A stretch of DNA of 58,440 nucleotides, taken from positions 1 through 58,440 of the forward strand of contig JBCCJA010000021.1 in NCBI GenBank assembly GCA_039045975.1. The letters run 5' to 3'. The notes beneath the pieces were generated by a model. It had not been told where the DNA came from, did not search any database, and worked only from the letters and a program-made list of their open reading frames with translations. Position numbers and translations under genes: made by a program. This DNA comes from JBCCJA01 sp039045975. Its GTDB lineage: Bacteria; Planctomycetota; Planctomycetia; Planctomycetales; Planctomycetaceae. Numbering within the stretch: position 1 is the first letter of the stretch; every line of letters begins with the position of its first letter. This document shows positions 51,473 through 58,440 of the stretch, in pieces.

Positions 51473-52822
51473 ATGAACCGCCTCGCGTGGGCCGTCGTCT
51501 GCATGACGGCTTCGTCGTTCGTTCAGGCCGACGTCGCGTCGGCCGGCCTGGCCGGCCTGACCGGCTTCGGCTGTTGCCCGCCTAAAGTCTGCGCCGACGC
51601 CTGTGACTTCGGCGCCGCGTCGTCGTCTTGTGTCACATACAAGACGGTCCGCGACGTCGTCTACGAGCCGGTCACGACGACCGAATGCCGGACCGTGTAC
51701 GACACGGTCGTCGAAAAAGTGCCCGTGACCTGCAACAAGACGGTCTACGACACGCACTACCGCGACGTCTGCGAGACCGTCTGCAAGCCGATCTATAAAA
51801 CGTGCTATAAAGACGTCTGCAAGACGATCTGCAAGCCGGTTTATAACACCTGCTATAAGACCGAAACGTGCACCGTCCGTAAGCCGGTTTATAAGACCTG
51901 CTACAAGGACGTCTGCTACACGGTCTGCACGCCGATCTATAACACCTGCTACAAGAGCGTCTGCCGCACGGTCTGCAAGCCGGTCTACGAGACCTGCTAC
52001 AAAGACGTCTGCCGCACGGTCTGCAAGCCGATCTATAAGACCTGCTACAAGGACGTCTGTTACACGACGTGCGAGCCGGTCTGCGACACGAAGACGGTCG
52101 AGGTCGACTGCGGCGAGTGGAAGACGGTCGTCGAGTGCGTCCCCGGGCCGGTCGTCAAGAAGGTCGTCGCCGACCCCTGTGCCGGGCCCTGCGAGCCGAA
52201 ATGCAAGACCGTCTGCGTGCAGTGCCCGCCGCGTAAGGTCTGCAAGAAGGTCTGGTGCCCCCGCACCGAGACGCGTGAAGTCACGACCACCCGCTACGTG
52301 ACCAAGGTGCACACGAAGAAAGTCCCCTACACGACCTGCACCTACACGCACGAAACCGTGACCGACCGCGTGCCCTACACGGTCTGCCGCATGGAGAAGC
52401 GGACCGTTGTCGACAAGGTGCCGGTCCGGACCTGCACCTACCGCACGGAGACGCGAACGAAGAAGGTCCCTTACACGACCTGCCGTTACGTCGACCAGTG
52501 CGTCACCAAGAAGGTGCCGCACACGACCTGCACGATGGTGAAGCAGCAGGTCACCGTGAAGGTCCCCTACACGACCTGCACGATGACGCAGCAGACGGTC
52601 ACCCGGAAGGTGCCCTACTGCGTGCCGCGTCAGGTCTGCGAGACCCGCTACGTCACGAAGACGAAGTGCGTCCCGCGGCAGGTCGAGGTCCAAGTGACCA
52701 AGTGCGTCCCGAAGGTCGTCTGCCGCCAGGTGCCGGTCTGCGGCGGGGGCTGCGACGACGGCTGCACCCCTTCGTGTGCCGTCCCGAGCTGTGCGATGCC
52801 GGAGAAGGCCTGCTGCCTGTAA
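51473..52822 (+). CDS. Cys-rich YTV-repeat exported protein
   Basis: A 449-residue secreted protein made of two tandem-repeat domains, both with a 16-residue period. After a signal peptide (ending VQADVASA) comes domain A (residues 88-199; seven units such as CKPIYKTCYKDVCKTI, with Cys at positions 1, 8 and 13 in most), then a linker (about 200-283) with a short CPPRKVCKKVWC segment, then domain B (284-379; six units such as VPYTTCTYTHETVTDR). The end is Cys-rich (CGGGCDDGC...KACCL). The family resembles YTV (PF07639), found in planctomycete cell-wall proteins. About 60 Cys suggest disulfide cross-linking. ATG 51473 with GGAAAG nine bases upstream is used. Confidence 0.88.
   Translation: MNRLAWAVVCMTASSFVQADVASAGLAGLTGFGCCPPKVCADACDFGAASSSCVTYKTVRDVVYEPVTTTECRTVYDTVVEKVPVTCNKTVYDTHYRDVCETVCKPIYKTCYKDVCKTICKPVYNTCYKTETCTVRKPVYKTCYKDVCYTVCTPIYNTCYKSVCRTVCKPVYETCYKDVCRTVCKPIYKTCYKDVCYTTCEPVCDTKTVEVDCGEWKTVVECVPGPVVKKVVADPCAGPCEPKCKTVCVQCPPRKVCKKVWCPRTETREVTTTRYVTKVHTKKVPYTTCTYTHETVTDRVPYTVCRMEKRTVVDKVPVRTCTYRTETRTKKVPYTTCRYVDQCVTKKVPHTTCTMVKQQVTVKVPYTTCTMTQQTVTRKVPYCVPRQVCETRYVTKTKCVPRQVEVQVTKCVPKVVCRQVPVCGGGCDDGCTPSCAVPSCAMPEKACCL
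51734..52069 (+). repeat. Seven 48-bp tandem repeats (domain A of the YTV protein)
   Basis: Seven in-phase units of 48 bases, encoding 16 residues each; the first is the most divergent (NKTVYDTHYRDVCETV). Nearly identical codon stretches (AAGCCGATCTATAAGACC-type) recur, so recombination could change unit number without a frameshift. Confidence 0.88.
52322..52609 (+). repeat. Six 48-bp tandem repeats (domain B of the YTV protein)
   Basis: Six units of 48 bases with the pattern VPYTTC plus ten variable residues. They share the 16-residue period with domain A but have one conserved Cys per unit (a second in unit 4) instead of about three. Confidence 0.88.
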
Positions 52823-52940
52823 GCCGGGTCAGGCCGCGATCACGCGGTCACGGGTGGCGTCTCCCCGTGTGACCATGAGGCGCACTCATCCGCGGGCCTC
52901 TGGCCCGCTCTCGAAGTGGAAGAAGTGGTGCTGAGTGAGG

Positions 52941-52969
52941 ACGGGGCGGGCCGCACAGGCCCGCCCCGT
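52941..52969 (+). terminator. Strong terminator hairpin after the YTV gene
   Basis: ACGGGGCGGGCC-gcaca-GGCCCGCCCCGT: a perfect 12-bp GC-rich stem with a 5-base loop, 118 bases after the YTV stop. A short T pair follows, not a long U-run, so termination may be partial or Rho-assisted. Confidence 0.75.
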
Positions 52970-53016
52970 TTCGCGTACCGGCTCGCCGAGGGGGGTGCGT
53001 GCTTCCAAGGCCGACC

Positions 53017-53041
53017 AGCCTTGCCGCGTCAGCGGCGAGGG
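53017..53041. repeat. Copy of the groEL1/groES palindrome arm
   Basis: The sequence AGCCTTGCCGCGTCAGCGGC and the following bases match the arm of the element at 26721-26807. It is a single arm here, indicating dispersed copies. Confidence 0.7.
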
Positions 53042-53103
53042 ACGTGTCTTCGGCGATCGATCGACCGCTCGCGAGCTGGGGGTAAATAAAGCCGAGATCA
53101 CAG

Positions 53104-53124
53104 CCACGGCTCGCGCCGCGGGCT
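53104..53124. repeat. 21-bp direct repeat, copy 1
   Basis: A GC-rich 21-bp unit beginning CCACGGCTCGCG. An identical copy lies at 53362-53382, 258 bases away. Confidence 0.85.
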
Positions 53125-53153
53125 TGTTTTTGTCGGGAGAGTGTCCGCGATCG

Positions 53154-53239
53154 GTAGGGCAGGCCCCCGCCTGCCGCATTTTTGAGCGTAGGTGATGCCC
53201 GATATCACCGGAAATTCGGCAGGCGGGGGCCTGCCCTAC
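53154..53239. repeat. Perfect TAGGGCA-family palindrome
   Basis: The 23-bp arms (53154-53176 and 53217-53239) are perfectly complementary around a 40-base spacer. The core GTAGGGCAGGCCCCCGCC is also in the element at 20948-21031, so this is a mobile or amplified intergenic sequence. Confidence 0.92.
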
Positions 53240-53361
53240 GACTCTTCCGACACGACCTGGTGACACGGTGTTATGAGACCGCTTCGCCGCGATGAAGACA
53301 GAAATGAAGGAAGCCGTCGGCGCCAGCCGTGGAAGAACGAGAGACCACGAAGCTACTTCCT

Positions 53362-53382
53362 CCACGGCTCGCGCCGCGGGCT
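53362..53382. repeat. 21-bp direct repeat, copy 2
   Basis: Identical to the unit at 53104-53124, on the same strand. Confidence 0.85.
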
Positions 53383-53451
53383 AGTGACGCTGTTTTGCGA
53401 AACCGCTGCTAGCGGAACCCGTGACCGACGGACCGCGGTGCGACATCTGCA

Positions 53452-54483
53452 TCAAGCCGTGACGTAGCGGCTCGGCACCCAGGTGCCGAAGTCGCCGCTC
53501 GCCGGCCGTGCGACGATGTGTTGGGCGGTGATGTCTTGCAGCACGCCCGGGTCGGTCAGGTCGAACAGGAACTCGGCGTCGGTCGGGTCGGCCGAGGCCC
53601 GCGTCATCGCGTCGAGCAGGCAGCCGTAGCGGCCCTGCACCTGATTGACGTGATCGAGCTCGGCGTCGCTGCCGAGGCCGACACCGCCGTCGAGCTTGCG
53701 GTAGTGGTTCGTCGCGACGAGCGGCTCGTCGCGGTCGGGCTCGCGACAGACGGCCTTCGTCGGCGTGCGTTCGATGACGACGCGTTCGTCGTTCGAGGTG
53801 CCGACGAGCGTGATGATCGCCGGCGCCGCGAGCTTCGCGGTCACGATCTTCCGCTTCGCGTCGGCGAAGTCTTCGGCCGTCTCGATGACCGAACGCAGGA
53901 ACAGTGTGACCGGGTAGCCGAGGTGATTGACGCCTTCGTCGCAGGTCGTCGCGTTGAGCGCGAACGCGAACCCGCGGTCCGACAGGCCGGTCGTCACGCC
54001 GATCCCGCCGGCGACGGCCGCGTGCGTGAACCCGTGCCCGCGGCGGGTCGTGAAACGGACCTGGGCCGTCGCCCGCGATAGCAAGTCGGCCGGGGCCCAG
54101 TCGAGGTTGCGGGCGAGGACCGGCCCGCGGGCCGTCGCGACGGCCGTCGTCGAACAGCCCAGCCGCTTCATCGTGAAGTCGTACGAGACGTTCAGAACGA
54201 GGATCTCGCGCCAATCGGCGCCGACGAGCCGGGCGTACGCCTTCGCCTCGCGGCCGAACCGCCAGCCGGTGCGGGCGTCGACGGCGTACGCCAGCTTCAA
54301 CGCCTGCGGCGGGATCTCGGTCCGGTAAGCCTCGTACAACGCCTTCCCGCCGGCGACGAACCAGTCGGGGACGTGGTCCGACAGCCGCCGGACGTGGCGG
54401 GCGTCGAGGTCGAGACGCGGCGCCGCGGTCCACGGCAGGGTCTCGACGTCGGCGGCGGAGCGGGGGAGGACGGGGGCGGTCAC
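53452..54483 (-). CDS. Ntn-hydrolase amidase (NAAA/C45-like)
   Basis: A 343-residue Ntn-family hydrolase resembling N-acylethanolamine amidase and penicillin acyltransferase C45 proteins. The candidate nucleophile is Cys110 in KRLGCSTTAVATARGP, followed by VLARNLDWAP, a signature of the group. Members hydrolyse linear amides or form amide bonds on lipids and antibiotics. The start at GTG 54483 overlaps the uvrC stop (GTGA). Whether an N-terminal propeptide is removed cannot be seen. Coupling to uvrC is unusual and may have no functional meaning. Confidence 0.8.
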   Translation of the reverse strand: MTAPVLPRSAADVETLPWTAAPRLDLDARHVRRLSDHVPDWFVAGGKALYEAYRTEIPPQALKLAYAVDARTGWRFGREAKAYARLVGADWREILVLNVSYDFTMKRLGCSTTAVATARGPVLARNLDWAPADLLSRATAQVRFTTRRGHGFTHAAVAGGIGVTTGLSDRGFAFALNATTCDEGVNHLGYPVTLFLRSVIETAEDFADAKRKIVTAKLAAPAIITLVGTSNDERVVIERTPTKAVCREPDRDEPLVATNHYRKLDGGVGLGSDAELDHVNQVQGRYGCLLDAMTRASADPTDAEFLFDLTDPGVLQDITAQHIVARPASGDFGTWVPSRYVTA

Positions 54484-55844
54484 CTCAGCGTCTCGTCGAA
54501 GGTCGACTTGCGGCGCAGTATGTGATGGTAATGCTGCGCGAAACGGTGCGATTCGTCACGCACCGATTGGAGCAGCCGCAGCCCGAAACTGTGTTTCCCG
54601 AGGACACGCGGGGTCGGGTCGCCGGGCAGGAACACCTCTTCCTCGCGTTTGGCGAGCGAGATCGTGAACGGCCGCGTCGTCTCGTCGAGCCCGATCGCGT
54701 CCATCGCCGCGACGACCGAACTGAGCTGACCCTTGCCGCCGTCGATCAGCAAGATGTCGGGGAACGCCCCGCCCTCCTGCTGGATCCGGCGGAGCCGTCG
54801 GCTGACGACCTCCCGCATGCTCGCGAAGTCGTCGACGCCGTCGACCGACTTGATCTTGAACCGCTTGTAGCCCGGCTTGAACGGCAGGCCGTCGATGAAC
54901 TGCACGAGGCTGGCGACGGTCTCGCCGCCCTGCAGGTGGGCGATGTCGACGCCCTCGATCACGCGGGGAGTCTCGGGCAACTTGAAGACCTGCTTCAGTC
55001 CGGCGAGGCCCTTCTTCGGGTCGACGACGAAGACCTCCGGCTGGACGTGCTCGTCGAGGTCGCCCTGCAGTTCGAGGGCTTCGAGGGCCTTCAGCTGGTC
55101 ACGGATGCGGGCGGCCCGTTCGTAGTGGCGGTCGGCGGCGGCGGCGGCCATGTCCTTCTTCAGAGAGCGGACAAGGCCGGTCGTCTTCCCGTCGAGAACC
55201 ATCCGCAGGCGGCGGATGTCTTCCTTGTAATCCTCCTTCGAGATCCGCAGCCCGCAGGGCGCGGTGCACTGCTCGATGCTCGCCAGCAGGCACGGGCGGA
55301 AGTACCGCCACTTGTCGTCGTCGGCGTCGATGTCGAGCGTGCAGGTGCGGAACTTGAACACCTTCTGCAGCCCGTTGATCACGCCGCGGAGCTTGCCCGC
55401 CGAGGTGAACGGTCCGTAGAGCTTCGCCCCGCGCGACTGCGGCTCGCGGGTGAACTCGACCCGCGGGAAGTCTTCGTTCGTGATGATCTGCAGGTAGGGG
55501 AACGTCTTGTCGTCTTTGAGATCCGAGTTGAACCGCGGCTGGATGTCCTTGATGAGGCGGGCCTCAGTGAGAATCGCCTCGACCTCGGAGGCGGTCTGGA
55601 TGTGGTCGACCTCCTCGATGAGCGGGACGAGGTCGGCCGTGCGGCGGTCCTCGGCGGCCTGCTTATTGAAGTAGCTCGACGCGCGGCTCTTCAGGTTGAC
55701 CGCCTTGCCGATGTAGATGACCCGCCCCTTCGAGTCCTTCATCAGGTACACGCCGGGCGCTTCGGGCAGCGCGAGGGCCTGCTCCTTCGCCGTCTTGCGG
55801 ACGGCCGGGTGGTCCGGAGTGGCGGTCTCGGCGGCTTCGGGCAT
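54480..55844 (-). CDS. uvrC: UvrC excinuclease subunit lacking the helix-hairpin-helix domain
   Basis: A 454-residue UvrC-like nuclease of nucleotide excision repair. Present: the GIY-YIG N-terminal nuclease (GVYLMKDSKGRVIYIGKAVN), the CCCH-like Cys region (CLLASIEQCTAPC), the UVR interaction helix (VRSLKKDMAAAAADRHYERA), and the RNase-H-like C-terminal nuclease with DILLIDGGKGQLSS and the final KSTFDETLR. E. coli UvrC (610) continues with two helix-hairpin-helix motifs; here the gene stops and its TGA overlaps the next gene, so the truncation appears genuine. DNA binding by UvrC might thus need another protein. ATG start at 55844. Confidence 0.93.
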   Translation of the reverse strand: MPEAAETATPDHPAVRKTAKEQALALPEAPGVYLMKDSKGRVIYIGKAVNLKSRASSYFNKQAAEDRRTADLVPLIEEVDHIQTASEVEAILTEARLIKDIQPRFNSDLKDDKTFPYLQIITNEDFPRVEFTREPQSRGAKLYGPFTSAGKLRGVINGLQKVFKFRTCTLDIDADDDKWRYFRPCLLASIEQCTAPCGLRISKEDYKEDIRRLRMVLDGKTTGLVRSLKKDMAAAAADRHYERAARIRDQLKALEALELQGDLDEHVQPEVFVVDPKKGLAGLKQVFKLPETPRVIEGVDIAHLQGGETVASLVQFIDGLPFKPGYKRFKIKSVDGVDDFASMREVVSRRLRRIQQEGGAFPDILLIDGGKGQLSSVVAAMDAIGLDETTRPFTISLAKREEEVFLPGDPTPRVLGKHSFGLRLLQSVRDESHRFAQHYHHILRRKSTFDETLR

Positions 55845-55966
55845 GCGGATACGGGCGGCGTTTACTCGATCTCAGGAATCTTAGCGGGGCCGCGGCGATG
55901 CGGTCGCGATCGTCGTGTCGCCGCTCTACGCTGGGCGACTAATCTGGCACAAGACAGGACCGTTCG

Positions 55967-56353
55967 ATGGACATCGTCGCCTACGTCGCGGGGACGCTCG
56001 GGATCAGCGAGAGCCAGGCCCGCGGGGCCGTCGGGCTGTTGCTGAGCCTCGCGAAGAGCCGGCTGGACGGGTCTGTTTTCGCGACCGTCCTCTCGGCCGT
56101 GCCCGACGGCGAGGCGTTGCTCGCCGGGGCACCCGACACGTCGGGCGGACTGATGAGCGCCGCCGCGGGGCTGATGGGCGGCTTTGGCGGGGCGGGCGAG
56201 GCGGTCGCGGACGCCGCCGGGGCCGCCGCAGGCATGGACAAGCTCGGCCTCGACGCCTCGCAGTTCGGGCCGCTCGTCGGCGCCGTCCAGGGCTGGCTGG
56301 GCGAGCACGCCGACGGCGACGCCGCCCGTGCGCTCGACGGCCTCTCGCCCTGA
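55967..56353 (+). CDS. Small DUF2780-like protein
   Basis: A 128-residue Gly/Ala-rich protein resembling the DUF2780 (VcgC/VcgE) family: QARGAVGLLLSLAKSRLDG, VLSAVPDGEALLAGAPD and LGLDASQFGPLVGAVQGWL. No signal peptide is evident. The start at ATG 55967 has AGGA seven bases upstream. It lies between the divergent uvrC gene and the ClC channel gene. Function is unknown. Confidence 0.7.
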   Translation: MDIVAYVAGTLGISESQARGAVGLLLSLAKSRLDGSVFATVLSAVPDGEALLAGAPDTSGGLMSAAAGLMGGFGGAGEAVADAAGAAAGMDKLGLDASQFGPLVGAVQGWLGEHADGDAARALDGLSP

Positions 56354-56418
56354 AACCACACTCTCGCAGCAGCCACCCGCCACACCGAACTTGACCACCG
56401 ATCCCCGCGGGCCCGACC

Positions 56419-58368
56419 GTGTCGCTGCTGACGTCGCTGACGAGAAAACTGGCCCGCAAGCTCGACCTGCGTACGTCGGGGAAATGGGTCGTGCTGGCGA
56501 CGATGGTGGGCCTGATCGCCGGCGTCGGGGCGGTCGCGTTCCAACTGCTCGGCCAGGCGATCGCGTTCGGGACGGTCGGTATCGTCGCCGGCTATCACCC
56601 GCACGAGCCGGTCGGCGAGCACGACTACTTCGCCGCCGCGGCCGAGCGGCCGGTCGAACTCGACGAGTTGGGCGTGCAGCTCGGGATCCTCGAAACCGGT
56701 GAGACGGCAGGCGAGATCACCGCCCGCCACGACCGCTCCGCGTTCAACCCGTGGCTGCTGATCGCGGTCATGGCGGGCGGCGGGCTCGTCTCCGGCGTGC
56801 TGGTCTACACCTTCGCCCCCGAGGCCGAGGGACACGGGACCGACGGCGCGATCGACTCGTTTCACAACAGGCGGGGCGAAATCGCCGCCCGCGTGCCGAT
56901 CGTGAAGCTGGTCGCGTCGGCGATCACGCTCGGGACGGGCGGCTCGGGCGGCCGCGAGGGGCCGATCGCGCAAATCGGCGCCGGGTTCGGTTCCGTCCTC
57001 GCGACGCGGCTGAATCTGTCGAGCCGCGACCGGCGGGTGCTGATGGCGGCCGGCATCGGCGCGGGCGTCGGCGCGATCTTCCGGGCCCCGCTCGCCGGCG
57101 CGCTGTTCGCGGCCGAGATCCTCTACTCCGATTCCGACTTCGAATCGGACGTGCTCGTGCCGGCCGCGATCGCCGCGATCGTCGGCTACACCGTCTTCAC
57201 GCAGACGCTCCCGGCCGACGTGCGTTACCTACCGCTGTTCGGCGGCGACCTGCAGCACACGCCGGGGTCGTTCCTGTCGTTCATTCCGTATTCGGTGCTG
57301 GCGTTGATCCTCGTCTTCGCCGGCATCGCGTACATCCAGACGTTCTACGGGACCGCGCGGCTGTTCAAGAAAGTGCCGCTCCCGCCGCACCTGCGGCCGA
57401 TGCTCGGAGCGACGCTCGCGGGGCTCGTCGGCGTCGGGCTGTTCTACGGCTTCGGCGGGAACTTCTCGGTCCTCGGCGTGCTCGGGACCGGCTACGGGAC
57501 GCTGCAGGACGCGCTCGGGCGGGTGACGGAGGTCGGCATCCCGGTCCTCGTGACCGTCGCGTTCGCGAAGATGCTGACGACGGGGCTGACGATCGGCTCG
57601 GGCGGCTCGGGCGGCGTGTTCGGGCCGAGCATGGTGATCGGCGGCTGCCTCGGCGGGGCGGTCGGGCTGGTCGCGAACAAGCTCTGGCCGTCGGTCGTGA
57701 CCGACCCCGAGGCGTTCGCGATCGTCGGCATGGCCGGGTTCTTCTCCGGCGTCGCGCGGGCTCCGATCTCGACGGTCATCATGGTCCACGAGCTGACCGG
57801 CGACTACGGCCTGCTGCCGCCGACGATGCTCGTCTCGACGCTGACGTTCCTGCTGCTGAAGGGGCAGTCGCTATACGTGAAGCAGGTGCCGAGCCGGCTC
57901 GAATCGGGGGCCCACCGCGGCGACTTCATCGTCGACATCCTCGGCGGCCTGAAGGTCGACTCGGCTTACCAGAAGAACCGCCCGGTGCAGACGGTCCACG
58001 AGGCCGACAACCTCGATTCGATCGTGCACAAGCTCGCCGAGAGCCATCAGCACTACTACCCGGTGCTCGACGACGAGAAGCGGATGGTCGGCATCTTCAG
58101 CGCCGACGACGTGCGGGCCTACCTGTTCGACGAGACGATGTGGCAGCTCGCGAACGCCCGCGACGTGATGGTCGGCGACTACGTTTTCGTCGAGCCGCAG
58201 GACGACCTGAACCACGCGATGCGTCGCTTCACGTCGTTCAACATCGACGAACTACCGGTGCTCGAAGACGGCGACCGCGGCAAGTTCCTCGGCTTCCTCC
58301 GCCGCAAGGAAGTCATCGCCGTTTACAACCGCCGCCTGGCGGAGTTCAAGAGCCGCGTCGACAACTGA
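56419..58368 (+). CDS. ClC-type chloride channel/antiporter with CBS domains
   Basis: A 649-residue membrane transporter for chloride. The selectivity motifs are GSGGREGP (with the gating Glu) and GSGGSGGVFGP, in the positions expected for ClC; the first helix motif (GSGIP in other ClCs) reads GHGTD, a variant seen in related bacterial subfamilies. About ten hydrophobic helices follow, ending before residue 500. The C-terminal 140 residues form a CBS pair (VHKLAESHQHYYPVLDDEKR and SFNIDELPVLEDGDRG), which usually binds adenosyl nucleotides. Start GTG 56419. Channel versus exchanger cannot be decided by eye. Confidence 0.93.
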   Translation: MSLLTSLTRKLARKLDLRTSGKWVVLATMVGLIAGVGAVAFQLLGQAIAFGTVGIVAGYHPHEPVGEHDYFAAAAERPVELDELGVQLGILETGETAGEITARHDRSAFNPWLLIAVMAGGGLVSGVLVYTFAPEAEGHGTDGAIDSFHNRRGEIAARVPIVKLVASAITLGTGGSGGREGPIAQIGAGFGSVLATRLNLSSRDRRVLMAAGIGAGVGAIFRAPLAGALFAAEILYSDSDFESDVLVPAAIAAIVGYTVFTQTLPADVRYLPLFGGDLQHTPGSFLSFIPYSVLALILVFAGIAYIQTFYGTARLFKKVPLPPHLRPMLGATLAGLVGVGLFYGFGGNFSVLGVLGTGYGTLQDALGRVTEVGIPVLVTVAFAKMLTTGLTIGSGGSGGVFGPSMVIGGCLGGAVGLVANKLWPSVVTDPEAFAIVGMAGFFSGVARAPISTVIMVHELTGDYGLLPPTMLVSTLTFLLLKGQSLYVKQVPSRLESGAHRGDFIVDILGGLKVDSAYQKNRPVQTVHEADNLDSIVHKLAESHQHYYPVLDDEKRMVGIFSADDVRAYLFDETMWQLANARDVMVGDYVFVEPQDDLNHAMRRFTSFNIDELPVLEDGDRGKFLGFLRRKEVIAVYNRRLAEFKSRVDN

Positions 58369-58402
58369 GCCGGTACGTAAGCGGCCGGCCCGCACGTAAT
58401 TT

Positions 58403-58427
58403 CTTCTCCCCCTCGCAGGGGGAGAAG
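58403..58427 (+). terminator. Hairpin after the ClC gene
   Basis: CTTCTCCCCCT-cgc-AGGGGGAGAAG, a perfect 11-bp stem 34 bases after the ClC stop. It is a common intergenic hairpin sequence and could be a terminator or a repeat fragment. Confidence 0.6.
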
Positions 58428-58440
58428 ATGCCCGCAGGGC

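Larger units (their letters stand above)
52823..53451. other. 629-base repeat-dense intergenic stretch
   Basis: No convincing gene. It holds a terminator hairpin (52941-52969), one arm copy of the groEL1/groES palindrome (53017-53041), a 21-bp direct repeat (53104-53124 and 53362-53382) and a perfect palindrome (53154-53239). An open frame on the minus strand covers it, but it has no start signal or family match and runs through the repeats, so I do not call it. Confidence 0.7.

Noticed and set aside
51734..52609. Regular 48-bp repeats as a possible CRISPR array
   Set aside because: They have no distinct spacers, are in phase with a long coding frame, and encode the repeat protein.
52886..53365. 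Minus-strand frame of 159 codons in the repeat-dense gap
   Set aside because: It crosses a terminator hairpin and several repeats, and its product has no recognisable family.

Overview
This window is chromosomal DNA of high GC content (clear preference for G or C at third codon positions) and most likely comes from a planctomycete. The evidence is a Cys-rich YTV-type surface protein, a BBP7-like outer-membrane barrel, many conserved-looking exported proteins of unknown function, a MurA/peptidoglycan gene, and a pseudopilin/T4P-T2SS ATPase cluster next to two groEL copies. No phage, insertion sequence, CRISPR array or rRNA was seen. Two tRNAs are present: Ala-CGC and Pro-CGG.

Layout. (1) 1-12.7 kb, minus strand: a type II secretion/type IV pilus-like operon with two GspE/PilB ATPases, PilT, a GspF/PilC platform protein and five (pseudo)pilins, the last running off the window. 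(2) 12.8-18.4 kb: tRNA-Ala, exported proteins, a BBP7-like barrel, an M20 peptidase and a lipoprotein. (3) 18.5-23.2 kb, minus strand: murA, prmC, prfA and rpmE (type B), then a MazF-like toxin with its candidate antitoxin. (4) 23.3-31.0 kb, plus strand: hemL, then the chaperone group groEL1-groES-groEL2-dnaJ-grpE-yacG. tRNA-Pro lies on the minus strand between hemL and groEL1, and every gap of the chaperone group that is long enough holds a palindrome. (5) 31.3-45.3 kb, minus strand: GGDEF protein, MazG-like protein, then a very tight eight-gene block (cyclase-like toroid protein, TonB-like anchored protein, ExbB, ExbD, zinc-ribbon-ExbD, FHA/beta-propeller membrane protein, family-5 solute-binding-like protein, exported protein), with csrA beyond it. 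(6) 45.6-51.2 kb, plus strand: a fatty-acid-synthesis-like set (dehydratase, FabG, a large ACP, second dehydratase, FabF) and an alpha/beta hydrolase. (7) 51.5-58.4 kb: the YTV protein, a repeat-dense intergenic stretch, an Ntn amidase coupled to a short UvrC, a small DUF2780-like protein and a ClC-CBS chloride channel.

How the genes work together. The pilus block encodes a motor and fibre for secretion or motility. The rpmE-prfA-prmC set serves translation and its termination. The chaperone block is a complete GroEL/ES set plus DnaJ/GrpE, with no dnaK here. The most unusual unit is the ExbB/ExbD operon. Its parts suggest a proton-driven envelope machine linking a cytoplasmic sensor domain to periplasmic propeller and solute-binding-like proteins. 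I know of no described system with this composition; its function is inference only.

Several start codons are GTG, and adjacent genes often overlap by 4 bases (GTGA or ATGA). These overlaps decided many of the starts given here. Several families of dispersed palindromes sit between genes.
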